Below are positions 1 through 6,597 of a stretch of 9,300 nt of DNA, in pieces (positions within the stretch are counted from its first letter, which is position 1; the number at the start of each line of letters is the position of its first letter). A program made the position numbers and the translations under genes. Under the pieces are notes generated by a model that was given only the letters and a program-made list of their open reading frames with translations, made no database searches and was not told the origin of the DNA. The stretch comes from DASTRU01 sp035761045 (GTDB lineage Bacteria; Pseudomonadota; Gammaproteobacteria; Burkholderiales; Burkholderiaceae_E): contig DASTRU010000093.1 of assembly GCA_035761045.1 (NCBI GenBank), positions 1 to 9,300 on the forward strand, read 5' to 3'.

Positions 1-146
1 AGGCGTGTAGTAGCAGCTTCGCCGAGCTCCACCCGCTGTAATGGACGATGGGGGGTTGTGCTTGGCGTGGTAACGCCCGTGTTGCCCACCGCCTGGTTAG
101 GGGTGCGGCCACTAAACGTTCTTGGTGTGTCAACGGCTGCCAACAT
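1..146 (-). CDS. Possible start of an unidentified protein, running off the left edge
   Basis: An ATG at 146-144 on the minus strand opens a frame of 48 codons that is still open at the window edge. A GGAG lies five bases before the ATG, a reasonable ribosome-binding site. The peptide begins MLAAVDTPRTFSGRT and is rich in arginine and proline; I do not recognise it. Codon use differs from the neighbouring housekeeping genes (AGA, AGG, CTA and TTA all occur), so it is either foreign DNA, such as the edge of a mobile element, or not coding. The opposite strand is also open from 1 to 198, which weakens the case for either frame. Confidence 0.2.
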   Translation of the reverse strand, partial: MLAAVDTPRTFSGRTPNQAVGNTGVTTPSTTPHRPLQRVELGEAATTR

Positions 147-246
147 ACGCTCTCCACCCTTTTGTAAATCCAATAGCCTAAGTAACACCCCATCACCCTA
201 GGTTCCGCTTTTCGCCAAGGATGATCAGTTTCCTAGTGAGCAGGCC
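147..246. other. Non-coding stretch downstream of miaA
   Basis: These 100 bases between the miaA stop and the possible edge gene hold no supported gene. I saw no convincing terminator: there is no G+C-rich hairpin followed by a T-run on the minus strand after miaA. The only clear small hairpin nearby, GGCGT-GGTA-ACGCC at 64-77, has no T-run either. No tRNA cloverleaf or mobile-element end could be recognised. Confidence 0.4.
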
Positions 247-1212
247 CTAGCGGCAGCCGGGCAATGCTTGTCGAATCGCCTGCACACACTTTGCCGCGAC
301 ATCATCGTCCTCCGCGTTGATCCGTTCATGCACGGGTAAGGACCGCAGCCATGTGAGTTGCCGTTTGGCGAGTTGCCGCGTTGCGGCAATCGCCCGTTCA
401 CGCAGTTGGGCATTCGCCGTGGCGTCTTCTTGCGGGCCGTACTCGCCATTCAACCAAGCCCAGGCTTGCCGATACCCGACCGCGCGCATGGCGGGTAAGT
501 CCACATGCAGATCGTGGCGCGCGCGCAAGGTCCGTACCTCGTCGGCAAAACCTGCTTGCAGCATGGCGTCAAAGCGGGTGGCGATGCGTTCGTGTAGCCA
601 GGCGCGATTCGCGGGTTCGAGCGCGATGGTGTAAGTGCGTACCGCTTGCCGTGGCGTACGCACGCCAAGCAGGGCCGACATGGGTTGACCCGAGGTTTCG
701 CAAATTTCCAGCGCGCGTTGAATACGCTGCGCGTCGTGCGGCGCAAGGCGGGCGGCGGTGATGGGGTCTAGTTGCGCGAGTCGTGCATGCAGGGCAGGCC
801 AACCGAGCTCGCGGGCCTGGGTTTCAATGCCCGCGCGAACTTGGGCGTCCGCGCGCGGTAGGTCGTCCAAACCGTCGACCAGCGCCTTGTAATACAGCAT
901 GGTGCCGCCCACGAGTAGCGGCATGCGGCCCCGCGCGTGGATTTGCGCGATGAGGCGCCGGGCGTCGGTCGCGAATTCGGCGGCGGAGTACGGTTCGGCC
1001 GGGTCGCGAATGTCGATCAAATGGTGCGGCACGCGCGCGCGCTCCTCGCGCGTGGGCTTGGCGGTGCCGATGTCCATGCCGCGATAAACGAGCGCGGAGT
1101 CGACGCTAACGATTTCCACTTCAAACGTTTGCGCGATCGCGAGCGAGACGGCGCTTTTGCCGCTGGCGGTGGGGCCAAGCAGCGCGATGGCGTCGTAGGC
1201 ACCCACGGGCAT
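247..1212 (-). CDS. miaA: tRNA dimethylallyltransferase MiaA
   Basis: MiaA transfers a dimethylallyl group from DMAPP to N6 of adenosine 37 in tRNAs that read UNN codons. It is a soluble cytoplasmic enzyme. The 321-residue product has the normal family length. Visible motifs are the P-loop GPTASGKS (residues 13-20), the substrate-tRNA motif from D38 to P53 (DSALVYRGMDIGTAKP), HHLIDIRDP, the VGGTMLYYKAL strand and the C-terminal RQLTWLR. The ATG at 1212 is chosen because it sits just before the P-loop strand. A GTG 34 codons upstream would run deep into mutL and adds a proline-rich stretch unlike MiaA. The gene begins 26 bases after the mutL stop with no clear Shine-Dalgarno, so expression probably depends on mutL transcription and translation. 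Function is secure from motifs; co-transcription is inferred. Confidence 0.96.
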   Translation of the reverse strand: MPVGAYDAIALLGPTASGKSAVSLAIAQTFEVEIVSVDSALVYRGMDIGTAKPTREERARVPHHLIDIRDPAEPYSAAEFATDARRLIAQIHARGRMPLLVGGTMLYYKALVDGLDDLPRADAQVRAGIETQARELGWPALHARLAQLDPITAARLAPHDAQRIQRALEICETSGQPMSALLGVRTPRQAVRTYTIALEPANRAWLHERIATRFDAMLQAGFADEVRTLRARHDLHVDLPAMRAVGYRQAWAWLNGEYGPQEDATANAQLRERAIAATRQLAKRQLTWLRSLPVHERINAEDDDVAAKCVQAIRQALPGCR

Positions 1213-1238
1213 TGGTTGTTGACGCGTGGTTTGCGGCG

Positions 1239-3221
1239 CTAGCGGCCGCGCAAGAACAGGCGGTCCAAGTCGGCCATGCTGAGTTGCACCCAGGTGGGCC
1301 GGCCGTGGTTGCACTCGTCGGCGCGTTCGGTCGCTTCCATTTGCCGCAGCAACGCGTTCATCTCGTCAAGCGTGAGCTTGCGATTGGCGCGTACGGCCGA
1401 GTGGCAGGCGAGGGTGCCGAGCAGTTCGTTGCGCCGGCGTTCGAGCACGCGGTCGCCGCCGGTTTCGGCCAACTCGCGCAACACGTCGCGCGCTAGGGCG
1501 GGAACGTCGGCTTCGGCAAGCGCGGTGGGCACGGCGCGCACGGCCAAGGCGGTCGGCGACGCCACGCTCATTTCGAAGCCGAGGCGGGCGAGCGTCTCGC
1601 GCTCCTCGGTGGCGGTGCCAATCTCGACCTCGCTCGCATGAAACGTCACGGGTATGAGCAGGGCTTGCGTGGGCACGGGCCCGGCGTCCAAGGCGCGCTT
1701 GAGCTGCTCGTAAAGGATGCGTTCGTGCGCGGCGTGCATGTCCACGATCACCAACCCATCGCGGTTTTGCGCGAGCACGTACACGCCGTGGAGTTGCGCG
1801 ACCGCGTAGCCGAGCGGCGGGATAGCTTCTGCTTCGGCTTCGCGTGCCGCGGCCGGCGTGGCGGTCGCCGAGGCCATGCGCGTGGCGAACGAAAACGCGG
1901 TGGCCGCCATGCCACCGCCCGGGCTGTACGCACGCGTCCAAGCATCGCGCGAGGGCGGTTCGGACACATTCAACAACCCCTGCCGGGGCGCCGTGCCGCG
2001 TGACGCACTTTGGCCGCCGCCGCTTGCGGGCGGCAAGGTCACCGGAAGTGGCGGGGTGATTCCGCTGGCGGGCGCGGCCAGCCGAGTGGCTTGCGCGTAG
2101 GCCGATAACGATGCGCGACCCGCGTCGCCGCCATACGTGCTCGCGGAAGCGGACGGTTCGGGATCGGCGGGCGGTGCCTTCTTATTGCTAGGACTTGATC
2201 GCGCCAACGCCCGCTGGACTACGTGAAACACGAATTGATGAATGGCTCGCGAGTCGCGAAAGCGCACTTCGGTCTTGGCCGGATGCACGTTCACATCCAC
2301 ACGCTTGGGGTCGAGCGATAGCGACAGCACGTACATCGGTTGACGATCGCCGTGCAGGACGTCTTCGTAAGCCGAGCGAGCCGCATGCGCGAGCAAGCGA
2401 TCGCGCACGTATCGTCCATTGACGAAGAAAAATTGCGCGTCGGACCGCGAGCGCGACAAGGTGGGATGCCCGGCCGCGCCCTCGATGCGCAAATCGCCCA
2501 AGCCACCTTCGAGCGGCAAGGCCGCCTCGACGAAGTCCGCGCCCAATACCGCCGCGATGCGCCGATGCAAATCGGCCGCCGGCCAATGCGCGGCCGCCTT
2601 GCCGTTATGGGTGACGGTGAATTCCACATCGGGCCGCGCGAGCGCGATACGGCGGACCACGTCCAGGCAGTGGCCAAATTCCGTTTGCTCGCTTTTTAAA
2701 AACTTACGACGTGCCGGCGTCGAAAAATATAAATCGGTGACTTCCACCGTCGTGCCCGTGGGGCCAAGCCCCGCGCTCGCGGCGGGTTGAATATCTAGCG
2801 GGCCACGATGGTTGTGAACCTGCATCGCCGTCGCCGCGCCCGCGCAACGCGTGGTGATGGAAACATTGGCCACCGACGCGATCGACGCCAACGCCTCGCC
2901 GCGAAAGCCTAAGGACATGACGCTTTCCAAATCTTCAAGCGAGGCGATCTTCGAGGTGGCGTGCCGCGCGAGCGCGAGAGGTAAATCGTCGGACGCGATA
3001 CCGCACCCGTCGTCGCTGATCTGAATACGGCGCACGCCGCCTTCGTCCAAGCGCACGGCCACGCGCGTGGCGCCCGCGTCCAACGCGTTCTCAAGCAACT
3101 CCTTGACGACCGAGGCGGGACGTTCCACCACCTCGCCCGCCGCGATTTGCGAGATCAAAACATCGGGCAGCGCGCGAATGCGCGGTGCGGTGACGAGGGC
3201 GGGAGCGTCGAGATCGGGCAT
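1239..3221 (-). CDS. mutL: DNA mismatch repair protein MutL, endonuclease type
   Basis: MutL couples mismatch recognition by MutS to strand removal. The 660-residue protein has the N-terminal GHKL ATPase with motif I (ELLENALDAGA, residues 41-51), motif II (DDGCGI, 70-75), motif III (GFRGEAL, 105-111) and TGTTVEV (156-162). A low-complexity linker of about residues 340-465, rich in Ala, Pro, Ser and Gly, leads to the C-terminal dimerisation domain. That domain carries DMHAAHERILYE (494-505), which fits the metal-binding DQHA(X)2E(X)4E endonuclease motif with Met for Gln, as in the nicking MutL of Neisseria. ACHSAVRA (605-612) and CNHGRPT (637-643) complete the nuclease site. This implies nicking without MutH. 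The ATG at 3221 has no Shine-Dalgarno but lies just downstream of a perfect -10 box. The gene is first in an apparent mutL-miaA unit. Confidence 0.97.
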   Translation of the reverse strand: MPDLDAPALVTAPRIRALPDVLISQIAAGEVVERPASVVKELLENALDAGATRVAVRLDEGGVRRIQISDDGCGIASDDLPLALARHATSKIASLEDLESVMSLGFRGEALASIASVANVSITTRCAGAATAMQVHNHRGPLDIQPAASAGLGPTGTTVEVTDLYFSTPARRKFLKSEQTEFGHCLDVVRRIALARPDVEFTVTHNGKAAAHWPAADLHRRIAAVLGADFVEAALPLEGGLGDLRIEGAAGHPTLSRSRSDAQFFFVNGRYVRDRLLAHAARSAYEDVLHGDRQPMYVLSLSLDPKRVDVNVHPAKTEVRFRDSRAIHQFVFHVVQRALARSSPSNKKAPPADPEPSASASTYGGDAGRASLSAYAQATRLAAPASGITPPLPVTLPPASGGGQSASRGTAPRQGLLNVSEPPSRDAWTRAYSPGGGMAATAFSFATRMASATATPAAAREAEAEAIPPLGYAVAQLHGVYVLAQNRDGLVIVDMHAAHERILYEQLKRALDAGPVPTQALLIPVTFHASEVEIGTATEERETLARLGFEMSVASPTALAVRAVPTALAEADVPALARDVLRELAETGGDRVLERRRNELLGTLACHSAVRANRKLTLDEMNALLRQMEATERADECNHGRPTWVQLSMADLDRLFLRGR

Positions 3222-3227
3222 GGATCG

Positions 3228-3233
3228 ATTATA
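3228..3233 (-). promoter_or_regulatory. Consensus -10 box for mutL, predicted leaderless
   Basis: Read on the minus strand this is a perfect TATAAT, with only six bases (CGATCC) between it and the mutL ATG. A start site seven bases downstream would fall on the A of the ATG, giving a transcript without a leader, which agrees with the absence of a Shine-Dalgarno. The -35 position at 17-bp spacing reads GCAAAA, a poor match, so strength may depend on an activator or on the -10 alone. Confidence 0.5.
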
Positions 3234-3279
3234 CGAAGCGGTGGCACCGCTTTTGCCTCAAGCGCGGGTTTGTTGACGG

Positions 3280-3310
3280 TTGAGTCGATCCAATTGGGTC
3301 TGCGTATCAT
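3280..3310 (+). promoter_or_regulatory. Weak promoter candidate for the DedA-family gene
   Basis: TTGAGT (3280-3285) and TATCAT (3305-3310) lie 19 bp apart, longer than ideal, about 43 bases before the proposed ATG. A TTGACG at 3273-3278 is a better -35 but is too far from any -10-like hexamer. This is the best sigma-70-like pair I can find in the divergent region; the call is tentative. Confidence 0.22.
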
Positions 3311-3352
3311 CGCGGCCAACGTTTCTCATCATTTCTTTAGGACTTTTTGCTC

Positions 3353-3997
3353 ATGGACCTTGTCATGCAGGCAGTGGACTTCGCGCTGCATCTGGACCGT
3401 CATATCGGCGCGTTGTGGACGGCGTATGGCTTATGGCTTTACGCGATCGTATTTTTCATCGTATTCGCCGAAACGGGTTTGGTCGTGACGCCTTGGCTAC
3501 CTGGTGATTCCTTGCTGTTCGTGCTCGGCGCGCTCGCGGCCGCCGGTGGTCCGGACGTGACGGTGTTGATCACCGTGCTCTTCGCGGCGGCCGTGATCGG
3601 CAATACCAGTAACTACTGGATCGGACGATGGATTGGGCCCAAGGTGTTTCATCACGAAGGCGGCAGCCGTTGGCTTTCGCGCGAGATGCTTGATAAGACG
3701 CATGGGTTTTATGAACGGCACGGCGCGGTCACCGTCATGGTTTCGCGCTTCTTGCCGTTGTTGCGTACGTTCGCGCCGTTCGTCGCGGGCATTGGCGCCA
3801 TGCCGCACGGCAAGTTTCAGTTGTATTCGGTTCTCGGCGGCGCGTTGTGGGTGGGCGTGTTCGTGTTGGCCGGATATTTCTTCGGCAGCATTCCGGTGGT
3901 GAAAAACAATTTGCCGTTGGTGATCGTGGGCGTGGTGATTGTTTCGTTCATGCCCTTGGTGATCGAATTCGTGAGGTCGAGGGTTGCGCGCGGTTAG
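3353..3997 (+). CDS. DedA family integral membrane protein
   Basis: This 214-residue inner-membrane protein belongs to the DedA (SNARE-associated/VTT) family. Members are implicated in recycling the lipid carrier undecaprenyl phosphate across the membrane, in membrane-potential homeostasis and, in Burkholderia, in colistin resistance. Hydrophobic segments lie near residues 24-46, 54-66, 68-90, 125-148, 158-178 and 187-207. Family hallmarks are E40 followed by LPGD at 49-52, WIGRWIG (89-95) and RFLPLLRTFAPFVAG (132-146), with the conserved arginines R132 and R138. The ATG at 3353 is preferred because AGGA lies ten bases upstream (3339-3342); a TTG two codons earlier and an ATG four codons later are alternatives. 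It is divergent from mutL, and its last 50 bases overlap the end of the convergent ankyrin gene. Which DedA subgroup it belongs to cannot be decided here. Confidence 0.93.
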   Translation: MDLVMQAVDFALHLDRHIGALWTAYGLWLYAIVFFIVFAETGLVVTPWLPGDSLLFVLGALAAAGGPDVTVLITVLFAAAVIGNTSNYWIGRWIGPKVFHHEGGSRWLSREMLDKTHGFYERHGAVTVMVSRFLPLLRTFAPFVAGIGAMPHGKFQLYSVLGGALWVGVFVLAGYFFGSIPVVKNNLPLVIVGVVIVSFMPLVIEFVRSRVARG

Positions 3998-6584
3998 CGA
4001 GGTAATAGTTCAAGGTCTGAACAACTCTGAATTGTTTGTTGGCGCGCGCTAAATCAAGCGGCGTTTGTCTGTCGTGATCGCGCGCATGCGGGTTGGCGCC
4101 ATAAATAAGCAGCATCTCGATAAAAAACGACGAGCCATGTCGCGCGGCCACGTGCAAGGGCGTGCGGCCTTTGTGGTTGATCTTATGAACGTCGCTTTCC
4201 CGTCCTTCTATAAGCAAGGGAAAGGCGTCGCGTCGATAGTGTCGAATCGCCAAATGTATTGGGGCATTTCCGCGTTCATCCCTCGCGTCGGTGTCGGCGT
4301 TGTGAGCAAGCAGCAACCGCATGACGTCCTCCTTGCCATGACGCGTGGCGATGTGCAGCGGCGTGCAACCGTACTGGCCTGCCTTGTTCACATCGGTCGG
4401 GCGTGCCCTCAAAAGCTCGGCGATCACGTCCACGCGACCAAGCTCGCTCGCGATATGTATGGGCGCGTTGTTATCGCGGTCTCTTAGATCCGTGTCGGCG
4501 TCGTGAGCGAGCAAGGTTCGCGCGATGCCACTCATGCCCTGACGCGCCGCGTAATACAGCGGTGTCTCGAGCTCACGATTAACATTGTTCACGTCGCTTT
4601 TGCGTGCCTTGAGCAGTTCGTCGACGGCGCCCGCTTGATTGGCGTATACCGCGCTAAACAACGGCGTGCTGTGTGAACGATCATGCGCGTCTAAATCGGC
4701 GTTATGAGCAAGCAACACTCGCATGACATCGATGCTGCCGGTTCTCGCGGCGAGATGTAATGGCGTCTCGCCGCCTTTGTTCGCGCGATTCAAGTCCTTT
4801 AGGCGTACTTCTAGAAGCTCGGTCAGCGTATTGGCGCGATTGTTTCTCGCCGCGACAAGTAGCGCAGTGTTGCCGTCTCGGTCTTTCGCTTTCGGGTTCG
4901 CCTTGTGTTCGAGTAGTACTCGCAAGGTATCGAGACTGCCGTGCTCGGCCGCGATGTGCAGCGGTGTTCTATCGGTGCCGCGCGTGCACGCATTCACCTT
5001 CGCTCCCGCCGTTATCAATATCGAGGCGATTTCGCGTTGGTTGTATCGCGCCGCGAGATGTAAAGGCTCGAACCCACCGGCGTTTGCCATTTTGGCTAGC
5101 TTGGGTTTGTTGGTCACCAACTCTAAAACGCGACGCGAGACACCTTGCGTGATGGCTTCTTCGATCGTGAGCGCTCGATCGTGTTCGTCCAAAAGCGTGC
5201 TTGCGACCGGTGCGGATGAACGCGTTGCCGTAAGTGCGTGAATGATTTCTCGTCCGGAAAATCGCGCGGGCGAAGGTGCGATGGTCACGACATCGGACTC
5301 ATCGTTTAAGTCCGCGACGGTGAACCCTTGCGCTAGTCGCAGCGCATGAGGATTAAGTTCGCTCAACGCAACGCCGTGTCCGGCGCATAGCTCGAACCAC
5401 AAGCGCGCGTGCAACATGTCGATATAGCGGTCAACCACCGCTTGCGCGTCATGACCAGCGCGTTCCTTGCTCATTTGCGCATGGAGGTTCGCCGCGATGG
5501 CGGTCGCTAGTCGGTCGTGCTCGGCGTTGAACCGAAATGAATCGGCAAGTTGATTCAGCCTGTCGTCGATCGTCGCGAAACATTCCTTTAGCCGAGTTTT
5601 GAACCCGCTCGCGCAACTCATTAGTCGTACTTGTTCAGCCAACACGCCGCAGATGGCCTCCTTGAACGCATTCTGTTGCGCGGTATCGACGGATTGCGTG
5701 GTGAGGTACGTCCAAAGAGTGGGAAGCAATGCGTCGATATGCGCCCCGTGACCATCGGTGCCGTGCGGGTAATGAAACAAGCAAGCCAAAGCGCGTTGAT
5801 ACACGTCGTGCATCGGCGAAGACTTAGCCGTTTGCCGACGTTGCTGTTCCAGCCATTGCGTGAGTTCAGCTCGTGCGTTCGAAGCCGAGCATGTCGGCCG
5901 CGAAATACACTCCCGAACACGCCCAAACACTACTTGAGCGTGACCGGCGACGGGACGCCAATGAACGTTTTGGTTTTCGCTCCATTCTCCTCGTCGTCTT
6001 AAATTAAAGTCGTCGGCGTCTCGATAAAAAAAATTTTCATCGCGCTCTAACTCATGGCGACTTTGTTTTAATTGCGTGAACGCCTTTTTCTTGGCTTCCA
6101 ACTCCGAATACGTAATTCGTAAATGAACGGGCGCGAACTCGAAAACCGCACTTTTCGTCGAGACGCTCAAGAGGAGTTTGGCGCACGAGCGCAACGCGTC
6201 GTAATCAACACTTGTCAGCAGGTCTTTTTGGCGCACGCTTAAAAGCGCGAGCTCGAACGCAAGCGACGCGAATTGATGGTTGTTATAGGGCGAGTTACGG
6301 TAAGACACCGTCATCTTTGGCGAAAGGTGCTTGGCGATGAGGAAGGCCGCTCGTGCCTTATCCGCCGCCGAGTACGCCTGGTTATTTCGGGCCAATGCTT
6401 GGCTTAACTCATTTAGCACCGATCTCGCATTCGGGCTGTTTTCTTCATAGATGCCAAGTCGCCGTTCGGCTTCAGCGATGGCGAGCGGCTGAAACAACGC
6501 ATTGTCGCTTGTCGCGTTCCATGCCTGTACGCGGGCCTCGGTGTACGTCCCGCCTGCTTGAGTGGCGCCTATTGTTGTTCGCAT
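3948..6584 (-). CDS. Ankyrin-repeat protein (AnkB), second of a tandem pair
   Basis: The product has 878 residues and no signal peptide or membrane segment. Residues 1 to about 460 form a mostly helical-looking region that I cannot assign to a family; it is colinear with the upstream gene's N-terminus (VHW at 207-209, LLPTLWTY at 286-293, LNQL at 343-346). Residues 504-838 are ten ankyrin repeats alternating 34 and 33 residues, followed by a shortened eleventh (839-866) and a basic tail. Ankyrin repeats bind proteins, so a partner-binding role is likely; the partner is unknown. The start is fixed by AAGGA seven bases before the ATG at 6584, overlapping the TAA of the upstream gene. A start at 6707 would overlap that gene by 113 bases and is disfavoured. 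The last 15 or so codons are antisense to the DedA gene end. A secreted host-directed effector is the leading guess, not shown. Confidence 0.9.
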   Translation of the reverse strand: MRTTIGATQAGGTYTEARVQAWNATSDNALFQPLAIAEAERRLGIYEENSPNARSVLNELSQALARNNQAYSAADKARAAFLIAKHLSPKMTVSYRNSPYNNHQFASLAFELALLSVRQKDLLTSVDYDALRSCAKLLLSVSTKSAVFEFAPVHLRITYSELEAKKKAFTQLKQSRHELERDENFFYRDADDFNLRRRGEWSENQNVHWRPVAGHAQVVFGRVRECISRPTCSASNARAELTQWLEQQRRQTAKSSPMHDVYQRALACLFHYPHGTDGHGAHIDALLPTLWTYLTTQSVDTAQQNAFKEAICGVLAEQVRLMSCASGFKTRLKECFATIDDRLNQLADSFRFNAEHDRLATAIAANLHAQMSKERAGHDAQAVVDRYIDMLHARLWFELCAGHGVALSELNPHALRLAQGFTVADLNDESDVVTIAPSPARFSGREIIHALTATRSSAPVASTLLDEHDRALTIEEAITQGVSRRVLELVTNKPKLAKMANAGGFEPLHLAARYNQREIASILITAGAKVNACTRGTDRTPLHIAAEHGSLDTLRVLLEHKANPKAKDRDGNTALLVAARNNRANTLTELLEVRLKDLNRANKGGETPLHLAARTGSIDVMRVLLAHNADLDAHDRSHSTPLFSAVYANQAGAVDELLKARKSDVNNVNRELETPLYYAARQGMSGIARTLLAHDADTDLRDRDNNAPIHIASELGRVDVIAELLRARPTDVNKAGQYGCTPLHIATRHGKEDVMRLLLAHNADTDARDERGNAPIHLAIRHYRRDAFPLLIEGRESDVHKINHKGRTPLHVAARHGSSFFIEMLLIYGANPHARDHDRQTPLDLARANKQFRVVQTLNYYLANRAQPSTSRIRSPRA
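4071..5075 (-). repeat. 201-bp tandem repeat: five ankyrin doublets in AnkB
   Basis: Ten ankyrin repeats are arranged as five doublets of 34+33 residues, exactly 5 x 201 = 1005 bp. The 33-residue type reads TPLHxAARxG...LLAHNADxDARD. The 34-residue type ends ELLxxRxxDVNKxN (clear in repeats 3, 5, 7 and 9; repeat 1 is more diverged). On the plus strand the same site (tcggcg or close variants) falls at 4093, 4294, 4495, 4696 and 4897, each 201 bp apart, with no indels. This points to growth by duplication of a doublet rather than of single repeats. Confidence 0.85.
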
Positions 6585-6597
6585 CGAACCGTCCTTA
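6585..6597 (-). promoter_or_regulatory. Ribosome-binding site of AnkB overlapping the AnkA stop
   Basis: On the minus strand the sequence TAAGGACGGTTCG directly precedes the AnkB ATG. The TAA stop of AnkA supplies the first As of AAGGA, leaving seven bases to the start codon. This decides the AnkB start and implies translational coupling within one mRNA. Confidence 0.8.

Noticed and set aside
1213..1314. A GTG-initiated 34-residue extension of MiaA
   Set aside because: It overlaps mutL by 76 bases, is Pro/Arg-rich and precedes the point where MiaA normally begins; the ATG at 1212 gives the family length.
1366..1969. Arginine-rich open frames inside mutL on both strands
   Set aside because: These are typical off-frame products of GC-rich coding sequence; MutL motifs are continuous in the chosen frame.
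4008..4036. Small hairpins GTTCA-TGAAC and AACAA-TTGTT just after the DedA gene as a terminator
   Set aside because: Stems are five weak pairs with no clean T-run and they lie inside the AnkB coding region, so they are not convincing.
4071..5075. The regular 201-bp spacing as a CRISPR-like or non-coding satellite array
   Set aside because: The period is too long, the units are diverged, and every unit encodes canonical ankyrin repeats in one uninterrupted frame.
4065..5241. Long plus-strand open frames opposite the AnkB ankyrin repeats (4065-4487, 4723-5241)
   Set aside because: They lie antisense to clear ankyrin repeats, and codon patterns of the periodic repeats keep the opposite strand open. 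No domain is recognisable.
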